Below, piece after piece: positions 29,214 to 36,954 of a stretch of 64,000 nt of DNA. The DNA is taken from positions 1-64,000 of the IMG/VR virus record IMGVR_UViG_3300034107_001363. One strand, given 5' to 3'. The position numbers were made by a program, and so were the translations under genes. Under the pieces are notes generated by a model. It saw nothing but the letters and a program-made list of their open reading frames with translations, was not told where the DNA came from and searched no databases. The number at the start of each line of letters is the position of its first letter. Positions within the stretch are counted from its first letter, which is position 1. This DNA is from a virus.

Positions 29214-30716
29214 ATGCCCTATACCGTTCAAGACTTCCTCGTGGAGCAATCGCCGATCATTGGAACCGACATCAACCAGAAACTGATGGAGCAGCCCACG
29301 CCGTGGATCTCGCTCTACAAGCAGGAGTTCTGGGATGATGAGAAATCCAACATCCAGAAGACCTTCCAGTTCGACCGTGCCAAATTGGTCGATGCCAACA
29401 ACACCCTTGCTGACGACCTGGTCGACGAAGTGAGTTGGGCCAACGTTGCCAGCACCGTTTCGTTTGACGACAACACGGCGAACCATCAAAGCGGCACCGG
29501 CGACGGTCTGCCTCCTTCCGACACCGTAGAGTTTACCCAGACCCTTCGTAGCTACAATCTGCAGCACAAGGCCATCTGGGGTCCGCCGATGAACACCAAC
29601 CAGCTGCGCGACAAGTTCGAGCGGGTTAAGCAGATGGGCGCCTGTGTCAAGGCTCTAGCTGACCAGTCCCGTGAAATCTGGATTGAACGCAAGCGTGATG
29701 AATACAAGCGCATTGCCTCCAACTTGGTGGTTCTTGACTCTTCGTTCAACCTTGGTGGAACCGACCTCTACGACAAGTTGGCTTTCCCGGCCGCAAGCGC
29801 GACCGATCAGTCGATCCTGACCAACGGCTTCACCGATTCGATCTACGAGTATCTTAATCTCCACGGCGCAGGAATGGGCGCAATGGGCCGCGCTGAAAAC
29901 CGTCCGGTCTACGGGCTGGTCACCAGCTCCCGCCAGTCGCGCCGCCTGATCATGGCCGACCCGGACGTCCGCGAGGACTTCCGTTACTCGAGCCGCAACG
30001 AAAGCCTGCTTGGGCCGATGGGCGTGAAGTGGACTTACAACGGCTTCACCCACATCATCGACGAAAAGCCTGATCGCTGGGAGTTTGTTGCTACCGGTGG
30101 CACCCCGAACATCACTCTTTCGGGCTCTTCTGGGAACAACGTGAACGCTGTCATCACCGCCGCGTTGAGCCCGACCATCAACGGTGCGGTCAGTTCCTCG
30201 ACTTGGCCAGTCTACAAGGGAAGTCAATTCCACATCAACAGCAAGACATATGAGGTAGTTAGCCGCTCGACGGCTTTGGCCTTCGTGCTGAAGACGGTTG
30301 ATGGCACAGCTGCCGAAAACCGGATCGCGAGCAATGCCTTCACTGCATGGCTCAAGGTGCCCCAGTTCGTCACCGCTTCGGTTTCCGGAGTGATGAAGCG
30401 AGTTCCCAATTCCCGCTGGCTTACCGGCACATGGGAAGACTCCTATGTCTTCCACCAAGACGTCTGCTGCTCGCTGGTTCCTCGTCCGATCACTTCGGTC
30501 GGCATGGCCACCTTCCCTGCTGTCAACTACTCCGGCACGTTCAGCTGGAAGAACTACGATAACAAGGCGGATAACCCTGACGGCACGATTGGTCAGTTCC
30601 GTGGCGTTCTGTCGAACGGCACCAAACCTGAAAACCCCGAGTTTGGCATTGTTATCCGCCACCTTGCGGTCCCAACCCCTGATGGCCGCGTGATGAACGG
30701 CAGTTCTCTTGGTTAA
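29214..30716 (+). CDS. Major capsid protein
   Basis: A 500-residue protein after the scaffold, isolated by its own leader and followed by a strong terminator, as expected for the most highly expressed gene. It begins MPYTVQDFLVEQSPIIGTDINQKLMEQPTPWISLYKQEFWDD. The middle has REIWIERKRDEYKRIASNLVVL (spine-helix-like) and GLVTSSRQSRRLIMADPDVREDFRYSSRNESLLGPMGVKWTYNGFTHIID. The C-terminal part reads LVPRPITSVGMATFPAVNYSGTFSWKNYDN. The layout fits an HK97-fold capsid protein of a larger type with an inserted beta domain. The start has no SD. Confidence 0.8.
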   Translation: MPYTVQDFLVEQSPIIGTDINQKLMEQPTPWISLYKQEFWDDEKSNIQKTFQFDRAKLVDANNTLADDLVDEVSWANVASTVSFDDNTANHQSGTGDGLPPSDTVEFTQTLRSYNLQHKAIWGPPMNTNQLRDKFERVKQMGACVKALADQSREIWIERKRDEYKRIASNLVVLDSSFNLGGTDLYDKLAFPAASATDQSILTNGFTDSIYEYLNLHGAGMGAMGRAENRPVYGLVTSSRQSRRLIMADPDVREDFRYSSRNESLLGPMGVKWTYNGFTHIIDEKPDRWEFVATGGTPNITLSGSSGNNVNAVITAALSPTINGAVSSSTWPVYKGSQFHINSKTYEVVSRSTALAFVLKTVDGTAAENRIASNAFTAWLKVPQFVTASVSGVMKRVPNSRWLTGTWEDSYVFHQDVCCSLVPRPITSVGMATFPAVNYSGTFSWKNYDNKADNPDGTIGQFRGVLSNGTKPENPEFGIVIRHLAVPTPDGRVMNGSSLG

Positions 30717-30728
30717 TCGGTAGTGCTC

Positions 30729-30773
30729 AAAACCCCGGTTCGGATGCCCATCCGGGCCGGGGTTTTTCTTTTT
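30729..30773 (+). terminator. Strong intrinsic terminator after capsid gene
   Basis: AAAACCCCGG / CCGGGGTTTT with an inner GGATG...CATCC stem, followed by TTTTTCTTTTT. It begins 13 bases past the capsid stop. Confidence 0.85.
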
Positions 30774-30792
30774 ACATAGCTTTTTTCTTACT

Positions 30793-31113
30793 ATGAAACC
30801 AATCATTTTAGCTCTTCCAACTTATCGAAACACCCTCGGTAATGCTACGGTCACCAGCGACCTGTCGCGTCGAATCACCCACTTTACCGGTGCAACCGGT
30901 CAAACCCTGACTCTCCCGTCCGCTACCGGAAAACGCAAGGAGTTCATTATTGTCAACACCTCTGTTAACGTCGTGACGATTGCAGGACCAACCGGCAAAT
31001 TGAATGGGATTAATGCCACTTCGACCGCAGTGGTTGCTGGCAATTCTATTACCCTTGCCGCCGCTAGCGTTGGTCACTTCCAAGCAGTTGATGGCAAGTG
31101 GTTCCGCGTGTAA
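30793..31113 (+). CDS. Small beta-rich virion protein (106 aa)
   Basis: MKPIILALPTYRNTLGNATVTSDLSRRITHFTGATGQTLTLPSATGKRKEFIIVNTSVNVVTIAG: strand-rich with Thr/Gly turns. The TGQTLTLPSATGKRKEFIIVN pattern is seen in phage proteins that pack against capsid or tail fibre surfaces. It lies between two terminators as its own transcription unit, suggesting high expression. Decoration protein is the best guess. Confidence 0.6.
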   Translation: MKPIILALPTYRNTLGNATVTSDLSRRITHFTGATGQTLTLPSATGKRKEFIIVNTSVNVVTIAGPTGKLNGINATSTAVVAGNSITLAAASVGHFQAVDGKWFRV

Positions 31114-31119
31114 CTTAGA

Positions 31120-31156
31120 GGGCTCCTCCCTGCTGAAGGGAGGGGCTTTTCTTTTT
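31120..31156 (+). terminator. Intrinsic terminator
   Basis: GGCTCCTCCC-TGCTGAA-GGGAGGGGCT (one G-U) followed by TTTTCTTTTT, just past the 30793-31113 gene. Confidence 0.8.
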
Positions 31157-31161
31157 CCAAC

Positions 31162-31174
31162 TTAGCTAGGCTAA
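31162..31174. promoter_or_regulatory. TTAGC palindrome, loop TAG
   Basis: Exact core right after a terminator and four bases before the ATG of the esterase fibre gene, so a promoter or translational role here would make sense. Confidence 0.65.
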
Positions 31175-31178
31175 AGCC

Positions 31179-33584
31179 ATGAAAAGCAATCAATCGTTGG
31201 TCCTTGTTGAAGACGGAGTGGTTAAGGGCGCAAGCAAGGGCCATAAAGCTTTTGCTTTTCGAAATGGAGAGCCAACAACGGTTGATTACAAAGGCAATGA
31301 AGTCCCTCTCGTCTCCGGCGACGGCACGGGCATCACGGACGCGGGGGCGTTTCTCCGCGCTGCCCGCGTCAACGGCTTCGGGAGTCTCGTCAATGTCCCC
31401 TCTAAGCTCTGGCGGCTGACGATGGCGCTTTACCGTATGAGCTACACCCCCTCAGGATACAACACGCCGTATCGCGTTCGGGCCGTTGCTTTGGGGGACT
31501 CCGTGGTGTGCGATATTGCAGAAGAGCTTGGCGCTTACTTTGGGATGGGCGGCGGGGACTTGAACTTGCAGCAGTGGGCCAAGCAGGGTGCCGCCGTTCC
31601 AACTGATGCAGTCGGAGGAAATTATGCGGCATGGTCCAATGGCGTTTACAGCCTCTACGACGAGTGGACGCGGACGATAAAAGGTCTGGTAGTGCATCTC
31701 GATCAATCTTTTGCAACCGGGACTTATATCGAGCAACTCAACTACCGCGCACCTCTCGCCACCTTGCAAGTCGGCTACCTTGCCGGGAGTGGCTATGGGA
31801 GTTTCAAGCTGGAGTATAAGATCAATGGTGCAGGGTCATGGATTAGCGCCACTGCCGCCACAATCCTCACCCCGTCAGGAGGGGGGGCGGCGGCGGCTGG
31901 CATTGTGAACTCGGGCGGCGCGGGAACCTCAGCTACCGAGGTTTACGCGATTGCTGCGTTTGCTTTACCCAAGGCCGATGTCTATCACCTGCGGTTGACC
32001 GCTACGGCGGGTCGCGTTCGACTTGTGCATGTCGCCGCGGTTCTCATGGCGAGCGGGCAGGGTGCCGCGGCTGGGCAGGGACAGATTGGCGGAGCCATGG
32101 GTTACGACTTCTCACAAGGAAGCAAGGGCATTGGATCCCACTTCTCGCAATGGTCGCAGGCAGTCCTCAGTTCCGCATTGGGTGTCATCGACCCACAGAT
32201 CATAGTTTACAAGTCACTCAACGAGTGGAGCCTCGCGAACTATCAGACCTACTGGCCGACACTTGCCGCGAAGCTGTTCACGGCTGCCCCGAATGCAACC
32301 CTCGTGGTTTGTGGTTCGCATCCTCGGGGAGCGGCACCGGAAAGCGCCAATGCTGGAGACATCGCGGTGGATGACTACTTGCGGGAATGGTGCGCCACGC
32401 AGAACGGGGCGATTTTCGTGGATGTTCGGCAGTCGTGCCCGCCGCACTTGGTTGCATACAACAGCTCCACCACCTCGACCGATGATCTTTGGTCTGACGG
32501 CGTCCATATGAATGCCGAAGGGGGGCACTTGGCATCTGGCTTTCGTTGGATTCGCGCTCTGGTTTTTGAGCACCTTCGGCCTGCGTTCCAGTCAGCTACG
32601 CTCTCCCGCCCAATGGCGGCAATTAGCACGGTCATGCCCTTTGTCTCGAACGAAATTCGCTTGTTCGACGGGTTGACGCGAGAGGGCACCAATCCGCATT
32701 GGAACAAGTTGATTCTCAGCACGTATCCACGTCTGCGGAGCGAGGTGATGCTGCGTCCGGTGGACAGCACCTACAACTCGGGCATTGGACTGTTTGAAAA
32801 CGATTCGGGATTTGGGGCTCAGTCCAGTTCCGCATCTTCGCCGCGTGGGCTTTATCTCAAGAGCAACGGGCAAGACGCCATTGTTTTCGGGCATAATTCT
32901 AGCGGGCCGTTCCAGGGTTTCTGCGTGGGAGTCTCCGGTGCTTCCGACGGAAACCTGGCACGCGCTGCCAGCGGGTATCGCTTTAAGATCCCGTGGGGCA
33001 TTTACGGGATGAAGAACGGCCTGATTTCGGAGGGGCGTGACGACTCGCCTGCTGATGCTCGACTGCTGGGGGTGGACATCAATGCGACGGAGGCCGCCGC
33101 AGGAACACAACTCTGGAGTTGGTATAACGGTTCGACCTCGACCCGCACGGGAGGTGCTACGACCAACGCAAGCCCCAACATTTCGTTCACGGCGGGAATT
33201 GCTCCTCCGGTTGGAGCATTGGTGACCGGAGCCGGGATTCAGGTCAACACGGTCGTTGTCAGTTCAACGACGACAACGGCAGTCCTGAGTAAGAACGCAA
33301 CGGCGACGGCGTCCGGTCTGACGTTTACCGTCGTCGTACCCTCTACGGTCGTTCACCACGGTCGCGTCGATGACGCGAACGTCACCACGTTCACTTACGA
33401 CGAGCCTACTTCGGTTGCGACGATTCACACCCCGGTATGTTCGACCGCTGGAACCGGCGTCCGCGTCCGATCCGTCGCCGTCGTCGGCAGTTACGCCACC
33501 AAAGCAGCCGGAGAAGCAGCTGTCGAAGTTGGAGAGGTCTTCTACGACGAAGGCACCGGTAAAACCCGCACTCGATTGGTTTAA
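31179..33584 (+). CDS. Tail fibre/spike with SGNH/GDSL esterase domain
   Basis: An 801-residue protein. After about 100 N-terminal residues an SGNH hydrolase domain starts with VALGDSVV (GDS motif, about 106-108). It continues with FKLEYKING and AATAGRVRLVHV-type strands, NEWSLANYQTYW and TLVVCGSHPRG. It closes with DLWSDGVHMNAEGGH (about 436-450), which supplies the catalytic Asp-x-x-His. The C-terminal 250 residues are strand-rich. Such domains deacetylate surface polysaccharide during adsorption. Bacterial surface O-acetyl groups are the likely substrate. Confidence 0.75.
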   Translation: MKSNQSLVLVEDGVVKGASKGHKAFAFRNGEPTTVDYKGNEVPLVSGDGTGITDAGAFLRAARVNGFGSLVNVPSKLWRLTMALYRMSYTPSGYNTPYRVRAVALGDSVVCDIAEELGAYFGMGGGDLNLQQWAKQGAAVPTDAVGGNYAAWSNGVYSLYDEWTRTIKGLVVHLDQSFATGTYIEQLNYRAPLATLQVGYLAGSGYGSFKLEYKINGAGSWISATAATILTPSGGGAAAAGIVNSGGAGTSATEVYAIAAFALPKADVYHLRLTATAGRVRLVHVAAVLMASGQGAAAGQGQIGGAMGYDFSQGSKGIGSHFSQWSQAVLSSALGVIDPQIIVYKSLNEWSLANYQTYWPTLAAKLFTAAPNATLVVCGSHPRGAAPESANAGDIAVDDYLREWCATQNGAIFVDVRQSCPPHLVAYNSSTTSTDDLWSDGVHMNAEGGHLASGFRWIRALVFEHLRPAFQSATLSRPMAAISTVMPFVSNEIRLFDGLTREGTNPHWNKLILSTYPRLRSEVMLRPVDSTYNSGIGLFENDSGFGAQSSSASSPRGLYLKSNGQDAIVFGHNSSGPFQGFCVGVSGASDGNLARAASGYRFKIPWGIYGMKNGLISEGRDDSPADARLLGVDINATEAAAGTQLWSWYNGSTSTRTGGATTNASPNISFTAGIAPPVGALVTGAGIQVNTVVVSSTTTTAVLSKNATATASGLTFTVVVPSTVVHHGRVDDANVTTFTYDEPTSVATIHTPVCSTAGTGVRVRSVAVVGSYATKAAGEAAVEVGEVFYDEGTGKTRTRLV

Positions 33585-33588
33585 CGCC

Positions 33589-33651
33589 ATGAAGTCCCTC
33601 CTCACCTACGCCTTCCTCGCCGCCTACGTCCTCTGGACGATAGTATTCTGA
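33589..33651 (+). CDS. Transmembrane microprotein (20 aa)
   Basis: MKSLLTYAFLAAYVLWTIVF is one hydrophobic helix. It starts four bases after the fibre stop and ends 11 bases before the holin-like gene. It may be a small membrane component of lysis or a leader peptide. Confidence 0.4.
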   Translation: MKSLLTYAFLAAYVLWTIVF

Positions 33652-33662
33652 CCCACCCTGCC

Positions 33663-33881
33663 ATGAAAGACAACGCCGTCATCCTCGCCATCCTGCTGGT
33701 CATCAGCGCGTCCATTGGTCCTGCATGGAACCTGACCATTGCCGAACTTGCCGACGCCACCGATACCAGCGCCACCACGATGTTCCAGCCCGAGCTTTTG
33801 ATTTCCGCATGGGGATCGGCCATCGCCGCCATTGCTGGCGGGATCGTGATCTACTTCACCCGCAATCAACCGAAACCGTGA
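33663..33881 (+). CDS. Holin-like membrane protein (72 aa)
   Basis: Two hydrophobic segments: AVILAILLVISASIGPAW near the N-terminus and ISAWGSAIAAIAGGIVIYF near the C-terminus, with a short charged tail RNQPKP. Size, two-helix topology and position before spanin-like genes fit a class II holin that forms holes in the inner membrane. No endolysin is directly adjacent; the YkuD-like protein at 38969 or the domain in the giant protein could provide wall cleavage. Confidence 0.6.
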   Translation: MKDNAVILAILLVISASIGPAWNLTIAELADATDTSATTMFQPELLISAWGSAIAAIAGGIVIYFTRNQPKP

Positions 33882-34183
33882 GCAAAGACGACCTCTACGA
33901 CGCCGCCCAGCGTGACAGCCCCAACTATGTGGATCTCCCGAAATCATGGCCCGGAATCTTCGCATGGATCACGATCAAGCTTGGCCCTTGGGCCGTCATT
34001 GCCGTGGTCTGCGGATGGGCCACCTCGGTCGTCTACACCCACCAACGTGAGGACCAGCAACTTCTCCTAGCTGCCTACCAAGCCAACATCAGGGCTATGG
34101 ACTCTTTTACCTCGCAGCTTCAAAGTATGCAGGACACGATTGACGAGGCCCATCGCCGTGTAGTTTCTGATTCCCTGAAGTAA
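33878..34183 (+). CDS. Inner-spanin-like protein (101 aa)
   Basis: GTG 33878 overlaps the holin-like stop (GTGA), which decides the start. After about 38 residues a single membrane helix (GPWAVIAVVCGWATSVVY) is followed by a periplasmic coiled-coil-like segment (REDQQLLLAAYQANIRAMDSFTSQLQSMQDTIDEAHRR). This is the layout of an inner-membrane spanin, although the N-terminal cytoplasmic part is longer than usual. The lipoprotein gene next door would be its partner. Confidence 0.55.
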   Translation: MSKDDLYDAAQRDSPNYVDLPKSWPGIFAWITIKLGPWAVIAVVCGWATSVVYTHQREDQQLLLAAYQANIRAMDSFTSQLQSMQDTIDEAHRRVVSDSLK

Positions 34184-34194
34184 AAATCAACATT

Positions 34195-34341
34195 ATGAAA
34201 GCCATCCTAATCCTCCTTGCTTCCACTCTTGTGCTTGCTTTCACGAGCTGTTCCGTATCCATTTCTCCCGATGGCGCAAAGTCGTTCAGCATTGATGCAG
34301 CACAAGCCACCAAGGCAATTGAACTTCTCAATCAAAAGTGA
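34195..34341 (+). CDS. Outer-spanin-like lipoprotein (48 aa)
   Basis: MKAILILLASTLVLAFTSCSVS has a lipoprotein signal with Cys at residue 19 (AFTSC, slightly off the consensus lipobox). It leaves a mature peptide of about 30 residues with DAAQATKAIELLNQK. Small lipoproteins directly after a single-span coiled-coil protein are typical outer spanins, which fuse inner and outer membranes at lysis. A lipoprotein unrelated to lysis is the alternative. Confidence 0.55.
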   Translation: MKAILILLASTLVLAFTSCSVSISPDGAKSFSIDAAQATKAIELLNQK

Positions 34342-34344
34342 TCG

Positions 34345-34605
34345 ATGAAAAAGGACTCAAGACTTTCCAGTGCTGGAGTGTCTGGCTACAACAAGCCGAA
34401 GAAGACTCCCAGTCATCCAACTAAAAGCCACGTTGTCGTCGCCAAGTCGGGCGAGCAGGTCAAGACCATCCGCTTTGGCCAGCAGGGCGTCAGTGGCTCC
34501 CCTGATGGCTCCAAGCGCAACGCGGCATTCAAGGCCCGCCACGCAGGCAACATTGCCAAGGGCAAGATGTCAGCGGCTTATTGGGCCGACAAAGTGAAGT
34601 GGTAG
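34345..34605 (+). CDS. DUF6321-type basic protein (86 aa)
   Basis: MKKDSRLSSAGVSGYNKPKKTPSHPTKSHVVVAKSGEQVKTIRFGQQGVSG then FKARHAGNIAKGKMSAAYWADKVKW. The GYNKPKxTP opening, KTIRFGQQGVSG centre and SAAYWADKVKW ending match a small family found in the structural region of many short-tailed phages (DUF6321). It is highly basic, so DNA or capsid-interior binding is plausible. Confidence 0.7.
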   Translation: MKKDSRLSSAGVSGYNKPKKTPSHPTKSHVVVAKSGEQVKTIRFGQQGVSGSPDGSKRNAAFKARHAGNIAKGKMSAAYWADKVKW

Positions 34606-34614
34606 CTTTCTCCT

Positions 34615-34743
34615 ATGAAAAACAAAGCAATGGCCGAATACGGTAACAAGATGGCAGCTGGCAAAATGCCCGCTGGGAAGATGGCTAAGAAAATGGCTCC
34701 ACCAGCCAAGAAGATGGCCAAAAAGATGGGTAAGAAAATGTAA
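34615..34743 (+). CDS. Lys/Met/Ala-repeat basic peptide (42 aa)
   Basis: A low-complexity peptide built from KMA, KKM and GKM units (MKNKAMAEYGNKMAAGKMPAGK onward), with about one third Lys. It resembles small DNA-condensing basic proteins. It starts nine bases after the DUF6321 gene and ends before a terminator. Confidence 0.5.
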   Translation: MKNKAMAEYGNKMAAGKMPAGKMAKKMAPPAKKMAKKMGKKM

Positions 34744-34750
34744 CCTACCG

Positions 34751-34786
34751 GGGGCGCGGTTGTGCAGCCAGCCGCGTCCCTTTTTG
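34751..34786 (+). terminator. Intrinsic terminator
   Basis: GGG(G)CGCGG...CCGCG(T)CCC followed by TTTTTGCTTT. It ends the lysis/basic-protein group. Confidence 0.75.
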
Positions 34787-34831
34787 CTTTATGAATCCGG
34801 GCGTTCCGCCAGTGACTAAAACAAAATCACC

Positions 34832-35161
34832 ATGACTCCCGCCAGCACCCCCCTGCCGATCTACAAAGGCGCCAAGTTTGAACACACGCTGACTTTTTAC
34901 GAAAGCGACAGCGATACGGTGATCAACCTAACTGGGCTTGGCACGTTCTCGGCTGCAATCAGCCACGCGGCAAGGGACGAGGTACTGGTGGTGCCTACCG
35001 TCACTGTTACCAACGCTGCAGGAGGAACAATGGTAATCACCGCCACTCCTGCCCAAACCGACAGCTTAAAACTAGGCACTGTCCGATTCGGATTGCAAGA
35101 TGGCCAAGGTAATCCTTACTTGGCTTCGGTCTGCCCGGTCTTGTTCTTCTCTCACTCTTGA
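34832..35161 (+). CDS. Small beta-rich tail protein (109 aa)
   Basis: Begins MTPASTPLPIYKGAKFEHTLTFYESDSDTVINLTGLGTFSAAIS and ends FGLQDGQGNPYLASVCPVLFF. The opening YKGxxFxxTLTxxDxxxxxxNLTG is typical of small proteins upstream of fibre genes, resembling the N-terminal domain of baseplate or receptor-binding proteins. It probably connects or assembles with the fibre encoded next. Confidence 0.6.
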   Translation: MTPASTPLPIYKGAKFEHTLTFYESDSDTVINLTGLGTFSAAISHAARDEVLVVPTVTVTNAAGGTMVITATPAQTDSLKLGTVRFGLQDGQGNPYLASVCPVLFFSHS

Positions 35162-35163
35162 TC

Positions 35164-36954
35164 ATGTCGAACACCATCATCCGCATCGACGCTGCTCCCA
35201 TTCGGATGAATGTGTCGGCGGCGCAAGGCCCGGGAGGTCTTCCGGGTATTCCGGGGCCAAACTCGGTCACCTCAGCCACGGCGAGCAACAGCACTGCCGA
35301 TCTCGACCTGCTCAACGTGGAAACGGTCACCGCGACCGTCAGCGGCACGCTCACTGCTAATCACATTCATGGTAATCTGGCTGGGAGTGTCTATGCACAC
35401 ATTCGTGCTGGAGAAGCTTTGACCAAAGGTGATCCGGTGTATGTTTCCGGCTTCCATCCCGGTTCATCGACAGCCGAGGTCATGAAGGCTGATGCGAGCA
35501 ACGCGGCAAAGATGCCCGCCATCGGCATCATGGATGCAAATGTGGCCCACAACAATACAGGGCACATGGTCATTGTCGGTAACGTCATCGACATCGACAC
35601 CTCCACCTTCTCAGTCAACGCCGAACTCTACGTCAAAGCAGGTGGAGGGCTTACGGGGACACCTCCAACGGCACGAGCGCAACCGGTGGCCCGCGTTGAA
35701 AGGGTCAACCTGAACAACGGGGCCATCATCGTCAAAGTCAACGGGCTGTCGGCATCGGACGCGACGGCGAACACGCTGGTGCGGCGGGATTCAAGTGGCG
35801 GGGCTCAGTTTTCAGACCTTGTGGCTACAACGTCTTTTGACGCTGGAATGTTTGCTGTTGACTCACTGGTAGGCAGCACCTTTGAGGCTGGCTCTAGCAT
35901 AGCATTTAACTCAACCACCTACACCTACGGCACCGGAGCCGCCTCCGCGCACCGAATCGCCCTCGGCGGGGTTGGCGACAGCAGCACCGGCACGGCGCTG
36001 TTTGGGGCGGCTGATGTAACGGCTGCTCTAACGACTCTCGGCGGCGGTAACGCAGCAACCGGAACGGGAGCGATTGTGCGGGCAACTTCGCCGACGCTGG
36101 TGACGCCTAACATTGGAGCGGCCACAGGACAGAGTCTAACCCTAACCGGTGATATAATCATTCCGAACGCCTCCTCTTTTAGAGGAGTTGAGAGTAGAAA
36201 CTCTATCATTCCGAACATTGGAGGCTCCCTTACAGTTAGTGGTTTCCTCGGAATTGCTTTCAGGACCGGAGCGACACCAACAGTCAGAGGTAGCATTTCA
36301 TCCACAGGTTGCCTAATTCTAGGATCAAATCCGGATACTGGGGTAGGTGGCGTTTCCGCGACAACCGTCACCGCCAGCGGCACCCTCGCTGTCACCGGAG
36401 CCAGCACGTTGACGGGGGGCGCGACATTCGGCGGGGGCACGCAGCAGGCAGCAACCCGCTTCGCCCTAGGCGCGACCACGACCGGCACCGGGCTGTTCAC
36501 AGCAGTAGATCCGGGAGCGGCGAGGACGGTCCTCGGTGCAACCACAACCGGAACGTCCGTGTTTACCGCAGCCAGCGCATCAGACGCCCGCATTGCGCTG
36601 GGTGGGGTTGGCGACAGCAGCACTGGAACGGCACTTTTTGGTGCAGCGACGGTGCCAGCGGCGAACACGATCCTAGCGAACAACATCGTCGAGAAGAACG
36701 CCGACTTCACGCTCGCGCAGACCGACGCCGGAACCTACATGCGGCTGACCAAAACCGGCAGCACGCAGCAGATCACGCTACCGGTATCAGGCATCTCGGC
36801 GGGCGCGGAATTCCAGTTCTACCGCATCACGACCCAAGCCCTTGCGTTCGCTGGCAGCGCGACCGTGAACGGCGCGGCGAACCTCGCGAGCGTCCCGACC
36901 AACGGCGCGTTCGCCCTGAAACACATCTCAAGCGGCACCTACGATTTCATCTGA
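35164..36954 (+). CDS. Tail fibre with collagen-like start and repeats (596 aa)
   Basis: Starts MSNTIIRIDAAPIRMNVSAAQ followed by a short collagen-like run (GPGGLPGIPGPN). A domain with VTATVSGTLTANHIHGNLAG and SVYAHIRAGEALTKGDPVYVSGFHPG follows. Then comes a long Gly/Ala/Thr-rich repeat region with two near-identical LGGVGDSSTGTALFGAA units. The C-terminal IVEKNADFTLAQTDAGTYMRLTKTGSTQQITLPVSGISAG is typical of trimeric fibre shafts. It is probably a trimeric host-recognition fibre. ATG 35164 is preferred to TTG 35158. Confidence 0.75.
   Translation: MSNTIIRIDAAPIRMNVSAAQGPGGLPGIPGPNSVTSATASNSTADLDLLNVETVTATVSGTLTANHIHGNLAGSVYAHIRAGEALTKGDPVYVSGFHPGSSTAEVMKADASNAAKMPAIGIMDANVAHNNTGHMVIVGNVIDIDTSTFSVNAELYVKAGGGLTGTPPTARAQPVARVERVNLNNGAIIVKVNGLSASDATANTLVRRDSSGGAQFSDLVATTSFDAGMFAVDSLVGSTFEAGSSIAFNSTTYTYGTGAASAHRIALGGVGDSSTGTALFGAADVTAALTTLGGGNAATGTGAIVRATSPTLVTPNIGAATGQSLTLTGDIIIPNASSFRGVESRNSIIPNIGGSLTVSGFLGIAFRTGATPTVRGSISSTGCLILGSNPDTGVGGVSATTVTASGTLAVTGASTLTGGATFGGGTQQAATRFALGATTTGTGLFTAVDPGAARTVLGATTTGTSVFTAASASDARIALGGVGDSSTGTALFGAATVPAANTILANNIVEKNADFTLAQTDAGTYMRLTKTGSTQQITLPVSGISAGAEFQFYRITTQALAFAGSATVNGAANLASVPTNGAFALKHISSGTYDFI
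35965..36011 (+). repeat. 47-base intragenic direct repeat, copy 1
   Basis: Encodes LGGVGDSSTGTALFGAAD in the fibre. The partner at about 36599-36645 differs only at a handful of mostly silent positions, evidence of duplication and possible recombination within the fibre gene. Confidence 0.55.
36599..36645 (+). repeat. 47-base intragenic direct repeat, copy 2
   Basis: Encodes LGGVGDSSTGTALFGAAT, 634 bases after copy 1. Confidence 0.55.

Noticed and set aside
36309-36953. Upstream extension of the LamG-like gene into the fibre gene
   Set aside because: The extension is a shadow of the fibre reading frame with Arg/His-rich nonsense composition. ATG 36954 at the TGATG overlap is the natural start.
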